Positions 47,513-56,858 of a DNA stretch of 64,000 bases are shown piece after piece. A program made the position numbers and the translations under genes. Every line of letters starts with the position of its first letter. The stretch's first letter is position 1. Under the pieces are notes generated by a model. The model searched no databases, was not told the origin of the DNA, and saw only the letters and a list, made by a program, of their open reading frames with translations. Location of the stretch: the NCBI GenBank assembly GCA_947072565.1, contig CAMTIM010000025.1, positions 18,987 through 82,986 on the forward strand, given 5' to 3'. This DNA comes from an uncultured Peptostreptococcaceae bacterium. GTDB taxonomy: Bacteria; Bacillota; Clostridia; Peptostreptococcales; Peptostreptococcaceae.

Positions 47513-48715
47513 TTATTTTAAGATTCTTCTACTTCTAGAATCTATAAAACATAGCCAGTATCCTAGACTATCATTTCTAGTATCACATGGTTGATAAGTA
47601 TTAAATCCAGTATGACCTTTATCTGGCTGCTCATTTTTATTTCCTGGAACTGCGTATATATAATTTTTTCTCTTGTTATATTCATCATATTGAACACCAA
47701 ATAAATAATGTCTATATTTATATGAATGCATTACAGCATCACTATACATTGTGTAATTTAATGTATTTACATATCCTAAGTGCGGCATTGTATATCCACA
47801 TAAAGTTGTTGGACTTATCTCTACTTTCCACCATCTAGTGTCTTCTATATCTTCACTTACAAATGGTTTAACTTCGTTAAAATATTTTAATCCCTTTTTA
47901 ATCTGTCTTGGCATTAATAATGCGCCTGCTGCGTTAGAGTTTTGAGATTTTTGTTGATATTGTTCATATGATTGATATGGTCTATTTTGAGGTTTTGGTT
48001 CTTGATATTGACTTGCATATTTAGGTTTTTTTTGTTGCTTATTTTTTTGTGGTTTTTGTTTGTATAAATTACGTTCTATGATTTCTTCTTTTTCTTCTTT
48101 ATACTCTTCTTCATCTTTTTCTTCTTCATCCTCATACTCATCTTCTTCATCTTCTTCGTCTTGTATTTCTATATACCCATCATTATCTTCTATTTCTTCA
48201 TAATCCTCGTCATTTTCTTCCTCTATTTCTATATACTCTATTTCTTCATATTCGTAATCATCATCATCAAATTCTTCGTCATCATCTACTTCTATATATT
48301 CCACTTCTTCATACTCATCAAATTCTTCATCATCTACAGTGAATAATATATCTTCATAGTTTTCTATTTTACTACCCTTAAATCCTATGAGTGGAACAGA
48401 TTTTTCGTAAAGTAGAGCTATTCCTTTTAAATCTATGTCGTCCCTATCTAGATTTAATACAAACTCACCTTTTCCTTGCTCACTTAAAATAACTTTACCC
48501 AAATCTAAAGTTTCATAATCACTTTGTATTGCAATTACTCTATATCCATCTTTTACACATTTAAGATTTTCTACATAAAGTGAAACTACTGATTTTTCAT
48601 CATTTATTTCTACTTTAGCAAATGCTTTCGGCAAAATGCGCTCTTTGTATCTAAAATTATTATCTTTAGCTTCAAGAATTATATAATCTCTTTTAAACTT
48701 TCTTTTGGAAGCCAT
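47513..48715 (-). CDS. Hypothetical protein with acidic low-complexity repeat region
   Basis: 400 residues in four parts. Residues about 8-125 are a beta-rich globular domain. Residues 126-216 are almost pure Asp/Glu/Tyr with an imperfect YEEiEYIEi repeat. Residues 217-258 are Lys/Gln/Tyr-rich. Residues 275-400 form a second domain with many tryptophans and aromatic residues (RWWKVEI, GYTMPHLGYVN, DSLGYWLCFIDSRSRRIL). I recognise the C-terminal part only as resembling a clostridial hypothetical domain. No membrane segment or signal peptide. GGGGGGAT before the ATG. Confidence 0.8.
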   Translation of the reverse strand: MASKRKFKRDYIILEAKDNNFRYKERILPKAFAKVEINDEKSVVSLYVENLKCVKDGYRVIAIQSDYETLDLGKVILSEQGKGEFVLNLDRDDIDLKGIALLYEKSVPLIGFKGSKIENYEDILFTVDDEEFDEYEEVEYIEVDDDEEFDDDDYEYEEIEYIEIEEENDEDYEEIEDNDGYIEIQDEEDEEDEYEDEEEKDEEEYKEEKEEIIERNLYKQKPQKNKQQKKPKYASQYQEPKPQNRPYQSYEQYQQKSQNSNAAGALLMPRQIKKGLKYFNEVKPFVSEDIEDTRWWKVEISPTTLCGYTMPHLGYVNTLNYTMYSDAVMHSYKYRHYLFGVQYDEYNKRKNYIYAVPGNKNEQPDKGHTGFNTYQPCDTRNDSLGYWLCFIDSRSRRILK

Positions 48716-48767
48716 TTCTAATCCCCCCTTAACATAATTTCTCTAAATATTATATGATTGAACACAT

Positions 48768-48796
48768 AAAAAAAGTACCTTCTATTTTGAAGGTAC
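48768..48796 (-). terminator. Terminator overlapping the end of ksgA
   Basis: Minus-strand stem GTACCTTC/GAAGGTAC with a six-base loop is followed by seven T residues. It separates ksgA from the acidic protein gene. Confidence 0.82.
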
Positions 48797-49651
48797 CTTT
48801 GCATTTACTTTATTTGAAAGAGTAGCAAATTCTTGTATGCTAAGAGTTTCTCCTCTTCTTTTTTCATCTATATTAGCTTCTAATAATACTTCTCTTATTT
48901 CTTCTTTGCTTAAGAAGCCTAATGTACTTAATGAGTTAAGTAAAGTTTTTCTTCTTTGGCTAAATCCAGCTTTAACTGTTTTAAAGAATATTTCTTCACT
49001 ATCTACTGGATATTTTATTTCTGGTCTTACATGAAGTCCTATAACTGTTGAGTCTACATTTGGTTGCGGTATAAACATATGTCTTGGTGCTTTTGCAACT
49101 ATTTCTGTATCACAGTAGTATTGAACTGCAATTGATAAAGTTCCATAATCTTTTGTACCTGGTACTGCATTCATTCTATCTGCAACTTCTTTTTGTACCA
49201 TAACCACTATATCAGTTACTGGAATATCTTCTTCTAAAAACTTCATAACTATCGGTGTAGTTATATAGTATGGAAGGTTCGCTACTAATTTAACTGGACC
49301 TCCATTTAATTTTTCTTTTACTAATTCTTGAACATCAACTTTTAATATATCTTTATTTATTACTTCTACATTATCAAGGTCATCTAAAGTTTCTCTTAAT
49401 ATTGGAATTAATGTTTTATCTATTTCTATAGCAACTACTTTATCTGCTACTTTTCCCATTTCACGAGTAAGTGTTCCTATTCCAGGACCTACTTCTATTA
49501 TCTGATCGCCTTGTGAAAGTCTTGCACCTTGTAATATGCTATCTATTACATTATCGTCTATTAAAAAGTTTTGTCCTAAAGACTTTGAAAACTTAAATCC
49601 ATGTTTTTGAACTACATCTTTGGTTGCACTATGTGATGAAAGTCTATCCAT
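48782..49651 (-). CDS. ksgA: 16S rRNA dimethyladenosine transferase KsgA (RsmA)
   Basis: Dimethylates the two adjacent adenines in helix 45 of 16S rRNA. Of 289 residues: KSLGQNFLIDD and VIEVGPGIGTLTREM-like SAM loop (about 51-65), the catalytic NLPYYI motif (VANLPYYITTPIV), and a C-terminal domain ending before LNSLSTLGFLS. ATG after TAGGAG. Downstream of rnmV, a conserved pair. Confidence 0.96.
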   Translation of the reverse strand: MDRLSSHSATKDVVQKHGFKFSKSLGQNFLIDDNVIDSILQGARLSQGDQIIEVGPGIGTLTREMGKVADKVVAIEIDKTLIPILRETLDDLDNVEVINKDILKVDVQELVKEKLNGGPVKLVANLPYYITTPIVMKFLEEDIPVTDIVVMVQKEVADRMNAVPGTKDYGTLSIAVQYYCDTEIVAKAPRHMFIPQPNVDSTVIGLHVRPEIKYPVDSEEIFFKTVKAGFSQRRKTLLNSLSTLGFLSKEEIREVLLEANIDEKRRGETLSIQEFATLSNKVNAKVPSK

Positions 49652-49701
49652 TTAATTTCTCCTATTTTACTATATTTTCACGTTTTTTGTGAATTATTTT
49701 T

Positions 49702-49723
49702 GTCACGCTTGCGTGACTTTTTT
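49702..49723 (+). terminator. Hairpin with plus-strand T-run between rnmV and ksgA
   Basis: Perfect stem GTCACGC/GCGTGAC with a two-base loop is followed by TTTTTT on the plus strand only. Minus-strand readthrough gives a run of A, so it should not end rnmV transcripts. It would instead stop antisense transcription. Confidence 0.5.
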
Positions 49724-50261
49724 AGCTTAATTCTATTTTATTTAATGCTAATTCAAATTCTTCTCTACTTACTCCATAGTTGTTTAATCTATTTAAGAAT
49801 TGTTTTGCATTTCCGTAACCTATTCCAAGTATTTTTCCAAGTTCATCTCTTCTGAAAGATGCATCTTCATTTCCTATAAGTCCGTTTCTTATTAAATCTA
49901 TTTGTTTAAATTCATCTCTTTTATCCGTACTTTCTGTTCTTACTTTTTCAAGAGCTGCTATTATACTCTTTGGAGTAGCATTTTCGATTCCTATATCTCC
50001 ATCTTTTTTAGCTTCTTCTCTTGGTAAAAATGCATGCTTACATCCCGGAACTTCAGCTGCTATTTTTTTTCTTATTTTTTCCCCTGCAAAATCTGGGTCA
50101 GTAAATATTATTACTCCACGTCTTTCTTGAGCTGATTTTATACGTTCCATAGTGCCTTTTGGAAACCCAAATCCACCAGTTGTTATAAGTTCTGCATCAA
50201 GAGCTCTTTTTACTGCTGTAACGTCATCTCGTCCTTCTACAACTATAATTTCTTTTATCAT
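49722..50261 (-). CDS. rnmV: Ribonuclease M5
   Basis: Toprim endonuclease that matures 5S rRNA precursors in low-GC Gram-positives. Its 179 residues start IKEIIVVEGRDDVTAVKRAL with the toprim glutamate, and IIFTDPDFAGEKIRKK gives the DxD-type metal site. A helical C-terminal domain follows. ATG after AAAGGTG. Its substrate, a 5S rRNA gene, lies at the right edge of this window. Confidence 0.95.
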   Translation of the reverse strand: MIKEIIVVEGRDDVTAVKRALDAELITTGGFGFPKGTMERIKSAQERRGVIIFTDPDFAGEKIRKKIAAEVPGCKHAFLPREEAKKDGDIGIENATPKSIIAALEKVRTESTDKRDEFKQIDLIRNGLIGNEDASFRRDELGKILGIGYGNAKQFLNRLNNYGVSREEFELALNKIELS

Positions 50262-50349
50262 TATTAATTCACCTTTTTATCTATTTTTTAATCTCTCGTC
50301 TTATACTACATCTTTATATTTTACGTTTTTTATGACATTTTATCAAGAA

Positions 50350-50393
50350 AAATAAAAGCTACAGTACAATTATGCACTATAGCTTTTACTTTT
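50350..50393 (-). terminator. Terminator after tatD
   Basis: Minus-strand stem AAAAGCTAtAGT/ACTGTAGCTTTT with a short inner stem is followed by ATTTTTC. Confidence 0.75.
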
Positions 50394-50418
50394 ATAATAT
50401 TTTATAAAAAATTATTTA

Positions 50419-51189
50419 TTATTTTATATTAAAGAATCTCTTTGCATTTTCTTTTGTTGCTTCACATACTTTTTCATAAGATATCCCTTTTTCTTGAGCT
50501 ATCTTATCAGCAACAAAAGCTACTAAAGAAGGGTCATTTCTTTTTCCTCTATGTGGCTCTGGTGCCATGTATGGTGAATCAGTTTCAATTAATAAATATT
50601 CTAGTGGTATTTCACTTACTACTTCTCTAGTTTTTTTATTATTTTTAAATGTAACTGTTCCTGGAATAGAAATATAACATCCCATTTTTATATACTCTTT
50701 AGCTAATTCTACATTTCCACTATAGCAATGAAGCACGCATCCTATTTCTGGATTTTTAGTACTTTTAATTATCTCAAAAGTATCAGCATGTGCATCTCTA
50801 TCGTGTATTATTATTGGTAATTTTAATTCATTAGCTAATTCTATTTGTTTTTTAAACCATTCTCTTTGAATTTCTCTAGGTGCATTATCATAAAAATAAT
50901 CTAAGCCTATCTCACCTATTGCAACTACCTTTTCATTCTCAGTAGCTAATTTTCTTAGAGTCTCTATATCACTATCATCTAGTTGACCTACATCATGTGG
51001 ATGAACTCCAACTGCTGCATATATAAAATCGTATTTATTAGCAAGTTTAACACTGCTTATAGAACTTTCTATATCTGCACCTGGATTTACAACTAAATCT
51101 ACTTGTTTTTCTTTTAGAGTTTTAATTAGTTCTTCTCTATCTTCATCAAATCTTTCATCATTTAAATGTGCATGTGAGTCAAATAACAT
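50419..51189 (-). CDS. tatD: TatD-family metal-dependent hydrolase
   Basis: TIM-barrel DNase/hydrolase, 256 residues. Metal ligands are visible as DSHAHLND (4-11), GEIGLDYFY (about 92-100), IIIHDRDAH and ETDSPYMAPEPHRGK. Members cleave DNA exonucleolytically; the cellular role in clostridia is not established. It directly follows metG (21 bp), as in the B. subtilis metS-yabD pair, and is likely part of the T-box-controlled transcript. Confidence 0.93.
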   Translation of the reverse strand: MLFDSHAHLNDERFDEDREELIKTLKEKQVDLVVNPGADIESSISSVKLANKYDFIYAAVGVHPHDVGQLDDSDIETLRKLATENEKVVAIGEIGLDYFYDNAPREIQREWFKKQIELANELKLPIIIHDRDAHADTFEIIKSTKNPEIGCVLHCYSGNVELAKEYIKMGCYISIPGTVTFKNNKKTREVVSEIPLEYLLIETDSPYMAPEPHRGKRNDPSLVAFVADKIAQEKGISYEKVCEATKENAKRFFNIK

Positions 51190-51209
51190 TTTTTTATTCT
51201 CCTAACTTA

Positions 51210-53147
51210 TTAACAAACTTCGCATCCATCTTTAGCACCACTTGCGATTGGAACTACTAAATCGTCCCCATCATCTCCAGCTGCTAATATCATACCTTGA
51301 GATTCTACACCTCTTAATTTAACAGGTTTTAAGTTACATACAACTATAACATCTTTTCCTACCATATCTTCAGGCTTATACCAAGAAGCTATTCCAGATA
51401 CTATTTGTCTAGTTTCTGGTCCTATTTTTATTTGAGATACTAATAATCTATCTGCTTTTGGATGCTTTTCACAACTTAAAACTTTTCCTACTCTTAGTTC
51501 TACTTTGTCTAATTCATCTATTGTGATATTTTCTTTGTGCTCTATTGGTTCTTCTACTACTTCATCTTTTTTTTCTGAGAATAATTCATTTAATTCTTCT
51601 ACTTCTTTTTCAACCTCTAATCTTGGGAATAAAGATTGTCCTTTATGAACTTTTGTATTCTCACCTATTAATCCAAAGCTCTTTAAGCTTTCCCAAGTAG
51701 TTAAACTTTCATCAACTATTCCTAATTGAGCGTATATTTTCTTAGCAGTATCATTCATTACTGGATTTATAAGAGTTGCTATAGTTCTTATAGATTCACA
51801 TAAATTGTATAATACAGTATCTAATATATCTTTTTTAGCTTCATCTTTAGCTAAAGCCCAAGGCATAGTTTCATCTATATATTTATTTGTTCTTCTTATT
51901 AATTTCCAAGCACTTTCTAATGCTTCATTAAATTGAAGTTTATCCATTTCTTTTTCAAAGTTTTCTACTGAAAGTTTAGCAACATCTCTTAAATCTGCAT
52001 CAAATTCAGTATTTTCTTTAACCATTGGTATTATTCCATCATTGTATTTTTCTACCATAGCTACGGTTCTACTTACTAAGTTTCCTAAATCATTTGCAAG
52101 GTCAGAGTTAAGTCTTGTTACAAAGTTTTTATGAGTATAGTTTCCATCTTGACCAAATGCAAATTCTCTTAATAAGAAGTATTTAAGTGAATCTACTCCA
52201 TATCTTTCTATCATTTGCTCAGGGTATACTATGTTTCCTTTTGATTTACTCATTTTATCATTATCAAATAATATCCATCCATGACCGTATACTTGTGTAG
52301 GAACTTCTTCACCTAATGCCATAAGTATTGCTGGCCATATTATTGTGTGGAATCTCATTATTTCTTTACCTACTATATGAACATTTGCAGGCCAGAATTT
52401 TTTATATTCACTATCATCTTCACTCATATATCCAAGAGCTGTTATATAGTTACATAAAGCATCTACCCAAACATATATTACATGTTTTTCATCGAATGGT
52501 ACTTTTATACCCCAGTCAAAAGTAGTTCTAGTTACACATAAATCTTCTAAACCTTTGTCTAAGAAGTTTGCAACCATCTCATTTTTTCTTGATACTGGGA
52601 AACAGAAGTTAGGGTCAGCGAATAATTCTCTTAATTTATCTTCATATTTAGATAATTTAAAGAAATAAGCTTCTTCTTTTGCTATATAAGTTTCTCTACC
52701 ACAATCTGGGCACTTATTCCCTTCTAATAATTGTGATTCTGTCCAGAAGCTCTCACATGGAGTACAGTATCTTCCTTCATAAGCTCCTTTATATATATCA
52801 CCTTGCTCGTATAATTTAGTGAATATTTTTTGTATTATCACTTCATGTCTATTTTCAGTAGTTCTTATAAAATCATCATATGATATATCCATAGTATTCC
52901 ATAAGCTTTTTATATCTGCGATCATTCCATCTAAGTATTCTATTTCAGTCATACCTTTTTCTTTAGCTGTCTTTTGTATTTTTTCTCCGTGTTCATCAGT
53001 TCCTGTTAAAAATTTTACATCATATCCACAGAAACGCTTAAATCTTGCTATTGCATCAGCTGCAACTGTTGTATAAGTATGGCCTATATGTAAGTTTCCA
53101 CTTGGATAGTATATAGGTGTTGTTACATAAAAACTTGGTTTAGTCAT
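51210..53147 (-). CDS. metG: Methionyl-tRNA synthetase
   Basis: Charges tRNA-Met. Of 645 residues: class I HIGH motif in [12 protein letters not shown] (14-25), a zinc knuckle with CTPCESFW and CPDCGRE, and the KMSKS motif (DKMSKSKGN near 300). The anticodon-binding helix domain follows, and a C-terminal OB-fold tRNA-binding domain ([20 protein letters not shown]) makes it a dimer-type enzyme. ATG after ATGGAGGTAAAATT. A T-box leader controls it. Confidence 0.97.
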   Translation of the reverse strand: MTKPSFYVTTPIYYPSGNLHIGHTYTTVAADAIARFKRFCGYDVKFLTGTDEHGEKIQKTAKEKGMTEIEYLDGMIADIKSLWNTMDISYDDFIRTTENRHEVIIQKIFTKLYEQGDIYKGAYEGRYCTPCESFWTESQLLEGNKCPDCGRETYIAKEEAYFFKLSKYEDKLRELFADPNFCFPVSRKNEMVANFLDKGLEDLCVTRTTFDWGIKVPFDEKHVIYVWVDALCNYITALGYMSEDDSEYKKFWPANVHIVGKEIMRFHTIIWPAILMALGEEVPTQVYGHGWILFDNDKMSKSKGNIVYPEQMIERYGVDSLKYFLLREFAFGQDGNYTHKNFVTRLNSDLANDLGNLVSRTVAMVEKYNDGIIPMVKENTEFDADLRDVAKLSVENFEKEMDKLQFNEALESAWKLIRRTNKYIDETMPWALAKDEAKKDILDTVLYNLCESIRTIATLINPVMNDTAKKIYAQLGIVDESLTTWESLKSFGLIGENTKVHKGQSLFPRLEVEKEVEELNELFSEKKDEVVEEPIEHKENITIDELDKVELRVGKVLSCEKHPKADRLLVSQIKIGPETRQIVSGIASWYKPEDMVGKDVIVVCNLKPVKLRGVESQGMILAAGDDGDDLVVPIASGAKDGCEVC

Positions 53148-53176
53148 AATTTTACCTCCATTTTATTTTCCTTATA

Positions 53177-53484
53177 TTAAAAAACTCGCCTCCTATTAAA
53201 CATAGGGGCGAGATTAATCACGGTACCACCCTAATTTACCTAAACTCTAATATCTATAAATATAATTTATAATGTTTTACAAGAAACTATATAAACTATT
53301 TTATTTTAAATAATTATGTTTAGATATCTTAGTAGACTATAACGAATCTAACCGTCTTATCTTAAAGATAGATAACCTATCATTCGGATAAAAAGCTCCG
53401 AGACCATCTTCAATAATTTATTTATCACTAGCTTTCACCTAATCTAGCTCTCTGTAGAAAAACTCCTTATTTACTCTTCTCTTC
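53177..53484 (-). promoter_or_regulatory. T-box leader of metG
   Basis: The RNA has a stem I region with AGAGAGCTAG and GGTGAAAGCTAG, a possible specifier AUG at 53407-53405 in GAAGAUGGUC, and the T-box proper GGTGGTACCGTGATT (53230-53216). It ends in a terminator stem CTCGCC/GGCGAG (53212-53185) followed by TTTTTTAA. Uncharged tRNA-Met would stabilise the antiterminator and switch metG-tatD on. It occupies most of the 53,148-53,629 gap; the rest is AT-rich with a promoter. Confidence 0.92.
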
Positions 53485-53491
53485 TTAGCTT

Positions 53492-53521
53492 ATTATATAT
53501 TTGTATATTTTACTAAATCAA
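53492..53521 (-). promoter_or_regulatory. Promoter of the metG T-box transcript
   Basis: Minus-strand TTGATT (53521-53516), 18-bp spacer, TATAAT (53497-53492); predicted start near 53484. Confidence 0.65.
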
Positions 53522-53629
53522 TATATTCTATACATATTATTATACTTCAAATTTAATTAATATTTAAGCTTAATTTGATAAATTTATGCTTTATTATATA
53601 TTAATTTATTATATCATATAAATATTATT

Positions 53630-54151
53630 TTAAACAAACATTACATAGCAAACAAATACGGATGCTATTACCCCAGCTATATGGCAAATCATAGCACAAG
53701 TTAAAGTATGTCTTGTGTTTTTTATTTTTAAACTTCCATAGTAAATAGCCATTGTATAAAATATAGTTTCTGATGCTCCTACCATAGTAGATCCCATTTT
53801 TTCTATCAATGAATCTACTCCTACTCTTTGAGCTAGTTCAGTATACATCCCCAATGCTCCACTACCAGATAATGGCTTTACTATAATCAATCCAATAAGT
53901 TCTTTTGGTATACTCATTAGCTGTGCTATCGGTTTAAATAAAAACTCTAGCATCTCTATTCCTTTTCCTGTTTTAAATATTCCTATAGCTAAAAATATTC
54001 CGATTATGTACGGAGCTATGGACCATGCTGATTTTAATCCATCGATTGCTCCCTTTATAAAACTATCATATATATCTATTTTTTTATATCTTCCATAAAC
54101 TATTATGTAAAGTATTATAAGTGGTATAAGTATATTAGAAAATAAATCCAC
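53630..54151 (-). CDS. spmB: Spore maturation protein B
   Basis: Membrane protein of 173 residues with the nucleoside-recognition (Gate) fold. SpmB features are IIVKPLSGSGALGMYTELA and SETIFYTMAIYYG. With SpmA it is needed for full spore core dehydration in B. subtilis and C. perfringens. The start is GTG at 54151, overlapping the spmA stop codon by one base after AGGAGGTG, so translation is coupled. No terminator seen between it and the T-box promoter. Confidence 0.92.
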   Translation of the reverse strand: MDLFSNILIPLIILYIIVYGRYKKIDIYDSFIKGAIDGLKSAWSIAPYIIGIFLAIGIFKTGKGIEMLEFLFKPIAQLMSIPKELIGLIIVKPLSGSGALGMYTELAQRVGVDSLIEKMGSTMVGASETIFYTMAIYYGSLKIKNTRHTLTCAMICHIAGVIASVFVCYVMFV

Positions 54152-54732
54152 TACTTACACCTCCTATTGCCTTGTAACATTTTGCATGTTACTATAGCAA
54201 CTACTGTAGATATTATCGTTGCAAATAAAGTTGTTAGTATTATTTCTCCTGGATTTTGTGAGCCCAAGTCCATCCTAACTTTTAACATTGTAAATGGTAT
54301 TATTTGAATTGAGGATATATTTATTACCAAAAACATTACCATATCGTTACTAGCAGTATCTTTTTTATTATTAAGTGTTTGCAATTCACCCATAGCTTTT
54401 AATCCAAATGCTGTTGCTCCATTACCCGCTCCCACCATATTCAATGCTATATTCATAACCATATAAGACATTGCTTTGTGGCCTGAGGGTACAGATGGAA
54501 ATAATTTTTTCATTAAAGGATTGAGCTTGTGACCAATTTTTTCTATTAAACCCGAATCTTTAGCTATATTCATTATTCCCATCCAAAGCGCCATAACTCC
54601 AGCTAAGCTTATCGCAAATTCAACACCTTTTGATGCTTCATTTAATATAACTTTATTTAATTCTCCTAAATTATCAAAAATTATACTTCCTACTATTCCT
54701 ATCGAAAGCATATAAAACCATATTTTTCCCAT
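54151..54732 (-). CDS. spmA: Spore maturation protein A
   Basis: Membrane protein of about 193 residues, Gate family, with LAGVMALWMGIMNIAKDSGL and NMVGAGNGATAFGLKAMGEL typical of SpmA. I use the ATG at 54732; AGGAGGTG lies nine bases ahead and the in-frame GTG four codons upstream is part of it. It forms an operon with spmB and diverges from pncB. Confidence 0.93.
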   Translation of the reverse strand: MGKIWFYMLSIGIVGSIIFDNLGELNKVILNEASKGVEFAISLAGVMALWMGIMNIAKDSGLIEKIGHKLNPLMKKLFPSVPSGHKAMSYMVMNIALNMVGAGNGATAFGLKAMGELQTLNNKKDTASNDMVMFLVINISSIQIIPFTMLKVRMDLGSQNPGEIILTTLFATIISTVVAIVTCKMLQGNRRCK

Positions 54733-54858
54733 TAAGTACCACACCTCCTAAATAATTTTATGATACACATATAACACTTTATACTTGAAAGTTGTACTAT
54801 ATTATGTTTTAGTATATGTGTGGGGTTTTATATAATTTTTAATTTAAGGAGAAATACA

Positions 54859-56289
54859 ATGAGAAATTTAACACTTCTTACTGATTTATATCAACTTACT
54901 ATGTTAAATGGATATTTCGAAAAAAATGTTCATGAGGATATTGTAGTATTTGATATGTTTTTTAGGAAAAATGCATGCAATAGTGGATATACCATAGTTT
55001 GTGGTATTGAGCAGTTTGTTGATTATATAAATAACATTCATTTTTCAGATGATGATTTAAAATATCTTAAAAGTTTAAATTTATTTTCTGATAAATTTTT
55101 AACATTTTTAAAAGATTTCAAATTTACCGGGGATATATACGCTGTTGAGGAAGGAACTATAATGTTTCCTAACGAACCTGTACTTACTGTAAAAGCCCCG
55201 TTATACCAAGCTCAACTTATTGAAACTGCATTACTTACGATTGTTAATTTCCAATCACTTATAGCTACTAAAGCTTCTAGAGTTTGCTTTGCTGCTCAAG
55301 GAGATCCTGTACTAGAGTTTGGATTACGTCGTGCTCAAGGTCCTGATGCAGGTACATATGGTGCAAGAGCAGCTGTAATTGGAGGATGTAATGCTACTGC
55401 AAATGTTTTGGCTGGAAAGCTATTTGATATACCTTTAATAGGTACTCAAGCTCATAGTTGGGTTCAAAAATTTGATACAGAATTAGAAGCATTCCAGGCT
55501 TATGCTGATATATATCCAGATAAGTGCCTTTTGTTAGTTGATACTTACAATGTATTAAATAGCGGTCTTCCTAATGCAATAAAAGTTTTTAAGAAGCTAA
55601 AAGAAAACGATTATAAGCCTTTAGGAATAAGATTAGATTCAGGGGATTTACAATACTTATCTAAAGAATGCAAAAAAGTTTTGGATAAAGAAGGATTTAC
55701 AGATATCAGCATTACAGCTTCTAACGATCTTGATGAATACACTATCTCTTCATTAAAATCAGAGGGTGCTGCTATAAATTCTTGGGGTGTTGGTACAAAA
55801 CTAATAACTTCTGCAGATTCGCCCTCTCTTGGTGGTGTTTATAAATTGTCAGCATCTTTTAAAGGTGATATAATTGAGCCTAAAATAAAACTATCTGAAG
55901 ATCCTGAAAAAATTAACAACCCAGGATATAAAAAAGTTGTTAGAATATACAATGAAAGTAACAAAGCTGAAGCAGATTTAATAATGCTTCATAACGAGGT
56001 TATAGACGAATCTCAGCCTTTAACGCTGTTCCATCCTATTTATAATTGGAAAGCTAAGACTTTTGTTAATTACAAAGTAAAAGAACTTCACAAACCTTTA
56101 TTTATAAATGGAGAGTGCAAACATGAACATAAGTCAGTTATGGAAATAAGAGATTATGTAAAAGATGAATTAAATACTTTATGGGAAGAATATAGAAGGC
56201 TTTCAAATCCTCAAACTTATAAAGTTGATTTATCAGATGATCTTTGGAATTTAAAAAATGAAATGATAGATTCTAAAAAGTTTTTATAA
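54859..56289 (+). CDS. pncB: Nicotinate phosphoribosyltransferase
   Basis: Converts nicotinate and PRPP to nicotinate mononucleotide in NAD salvage. 476 residues: TDLYQLTMLNGYF near the N-terminus, EFGLRRAQGPDAGTYGARAA, IGTQAHSWV with the catalytic His, and GIRLDSGDL for phosphoribosyl binding. I start at 54859 after AAGGAGAAATACA; an earlier frame-open ATG has no ribosome site. Its position in the otherwise conserved minus-strand block and its opposite strand suggest a local insertion or inversion. Confidence 0.94.
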   Translation: MRNLTLLTDLYQLTMLNGYFEKNVHEDIVVFDMFFRKNACNSGYTIVCGIEQFVDYINNIHFSDDDLKYLKSLNLFSDKFLTFLKDFKFTGDIYAVEEGTIMFPNEPVLTVKAPLYQAQLIETALLTIVNFQSLIATKASRVCFAAQGDPVLEFGLRRAQGPDAGTYGARAAVIGGCNATANVLAGKLFDIPLIGTQAHSWVQKFDTELEAFQAYADIYPDKCLLLVDTYNVLNSGLPNAIKVFKKLKENDYKPLGIRLDSGDLQYLSKECKKVLDKEGFTDISITASNDLDEYTISSLKSEGAAINSWGVGTKLITSADSPSLGGVYKLSASFKGDIIEPKIKLSEDPEKINNPGYKKVVRIYNESNKAEADLIMLHNEVIDESQPLTLFHPIYNWKAKTFVNYKVKELHKPLFINGECKHEHKSVMEIRDYVKDELNTLWEEYRRLSNPQTYKVDLSDDLWNLKNEMIDSKKFL

Positions 56290-56319
56290 TATATTATCTT
56301 AATTAAGGGGGATTCAAAC

Positions 56320-56748
56320 ATGGATATTACAGATCACAAAATTATAGACATTCTACAAAAAGACGGTAGAGTTTCTATGAAAGACTTAGGTAAAATAGTT
56401 GGATTAACTTCTCCAGCTGTTTCTGAAAGAGTTAAGAGATTAGAAGAAGCAGGAATAATAGAAGGTTACAAGGCTATAGTAAATCCTGATGCTTTAGGAA
56501 GAGTTATCAAAGCTTTTATACACATATCTCTGCCTAGCAATAAGTATGTAGATTTTATTCAAGAAGCTCGTAATGATAATAGAATCGTAGAATGCCATCA
56601 TATAACTGGTAACGATTGTTCTGTACTAAAGGTTATTGTTAAAGATATGTATGAACTTGAAAACGTTATTGATTCTATAAAGAAAATAGGCTCAACAAAA
56701 ACGTCCGTTATACTATCAACTCCTATACATGCAAAAGCTATATTATAG
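56320..56748 (+). CDS. Lrp/AsnC-family transcriptional regulator
   Basis: 142 residues: an N-terminal helix-turn-helix (DHKIIDILQKDGRVSMKDLG, then KIVGLTSPAVSERVKRLEEA) and a C-terminal RAM ligand-binding domain (IKAFIHISLPSN, VECHHITGNDCSVLKVIV). It is 30 bp after pncB with its own GGGGG ribosome site and is probably cotranscribed. Effector and targets cannot be read; autoregulation with pncB is a reasonable guess, not shown. Confidence 0.9.
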   Translation: MDITDHKIIDILQKDGRVSMKDLGKIVGLTSPAVSERVKRLEEAGIIEGYKAIVNPDALGRVIKAFIHISLPSNKYVDFIQEARNDNRIVECHHITGNDCSVLKVIVKDMYELENVIDSIKKIGSTKTSVILSTPIHAKAIL

Positions 56749-56812
56749 AAATTAAAATGTATTTATGTACATGTTATTTAAAAAGTATTGATAGGTGCTT
56801 TTTACGATATAT

Positions 56813-56858
56813 AAAAAAATATAGATTACTTATATTTATAAGTAATCTATATTTTTTT
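56813..56858. terminator. Convergent terminator between the Lrp gene and the HD-domain gene
   Basis: Stem ATAGATTACTTA/TAAGTAATCTAT with T-runs on both strands. Confidence 0.85.

Noticed and set aside
53177..53484. SAM riboswitch upstream of metG
   Set aside because: The GGTGGTACCGTGATT element and terminator layout are those of a T-box, and no SAM-I core was seen.
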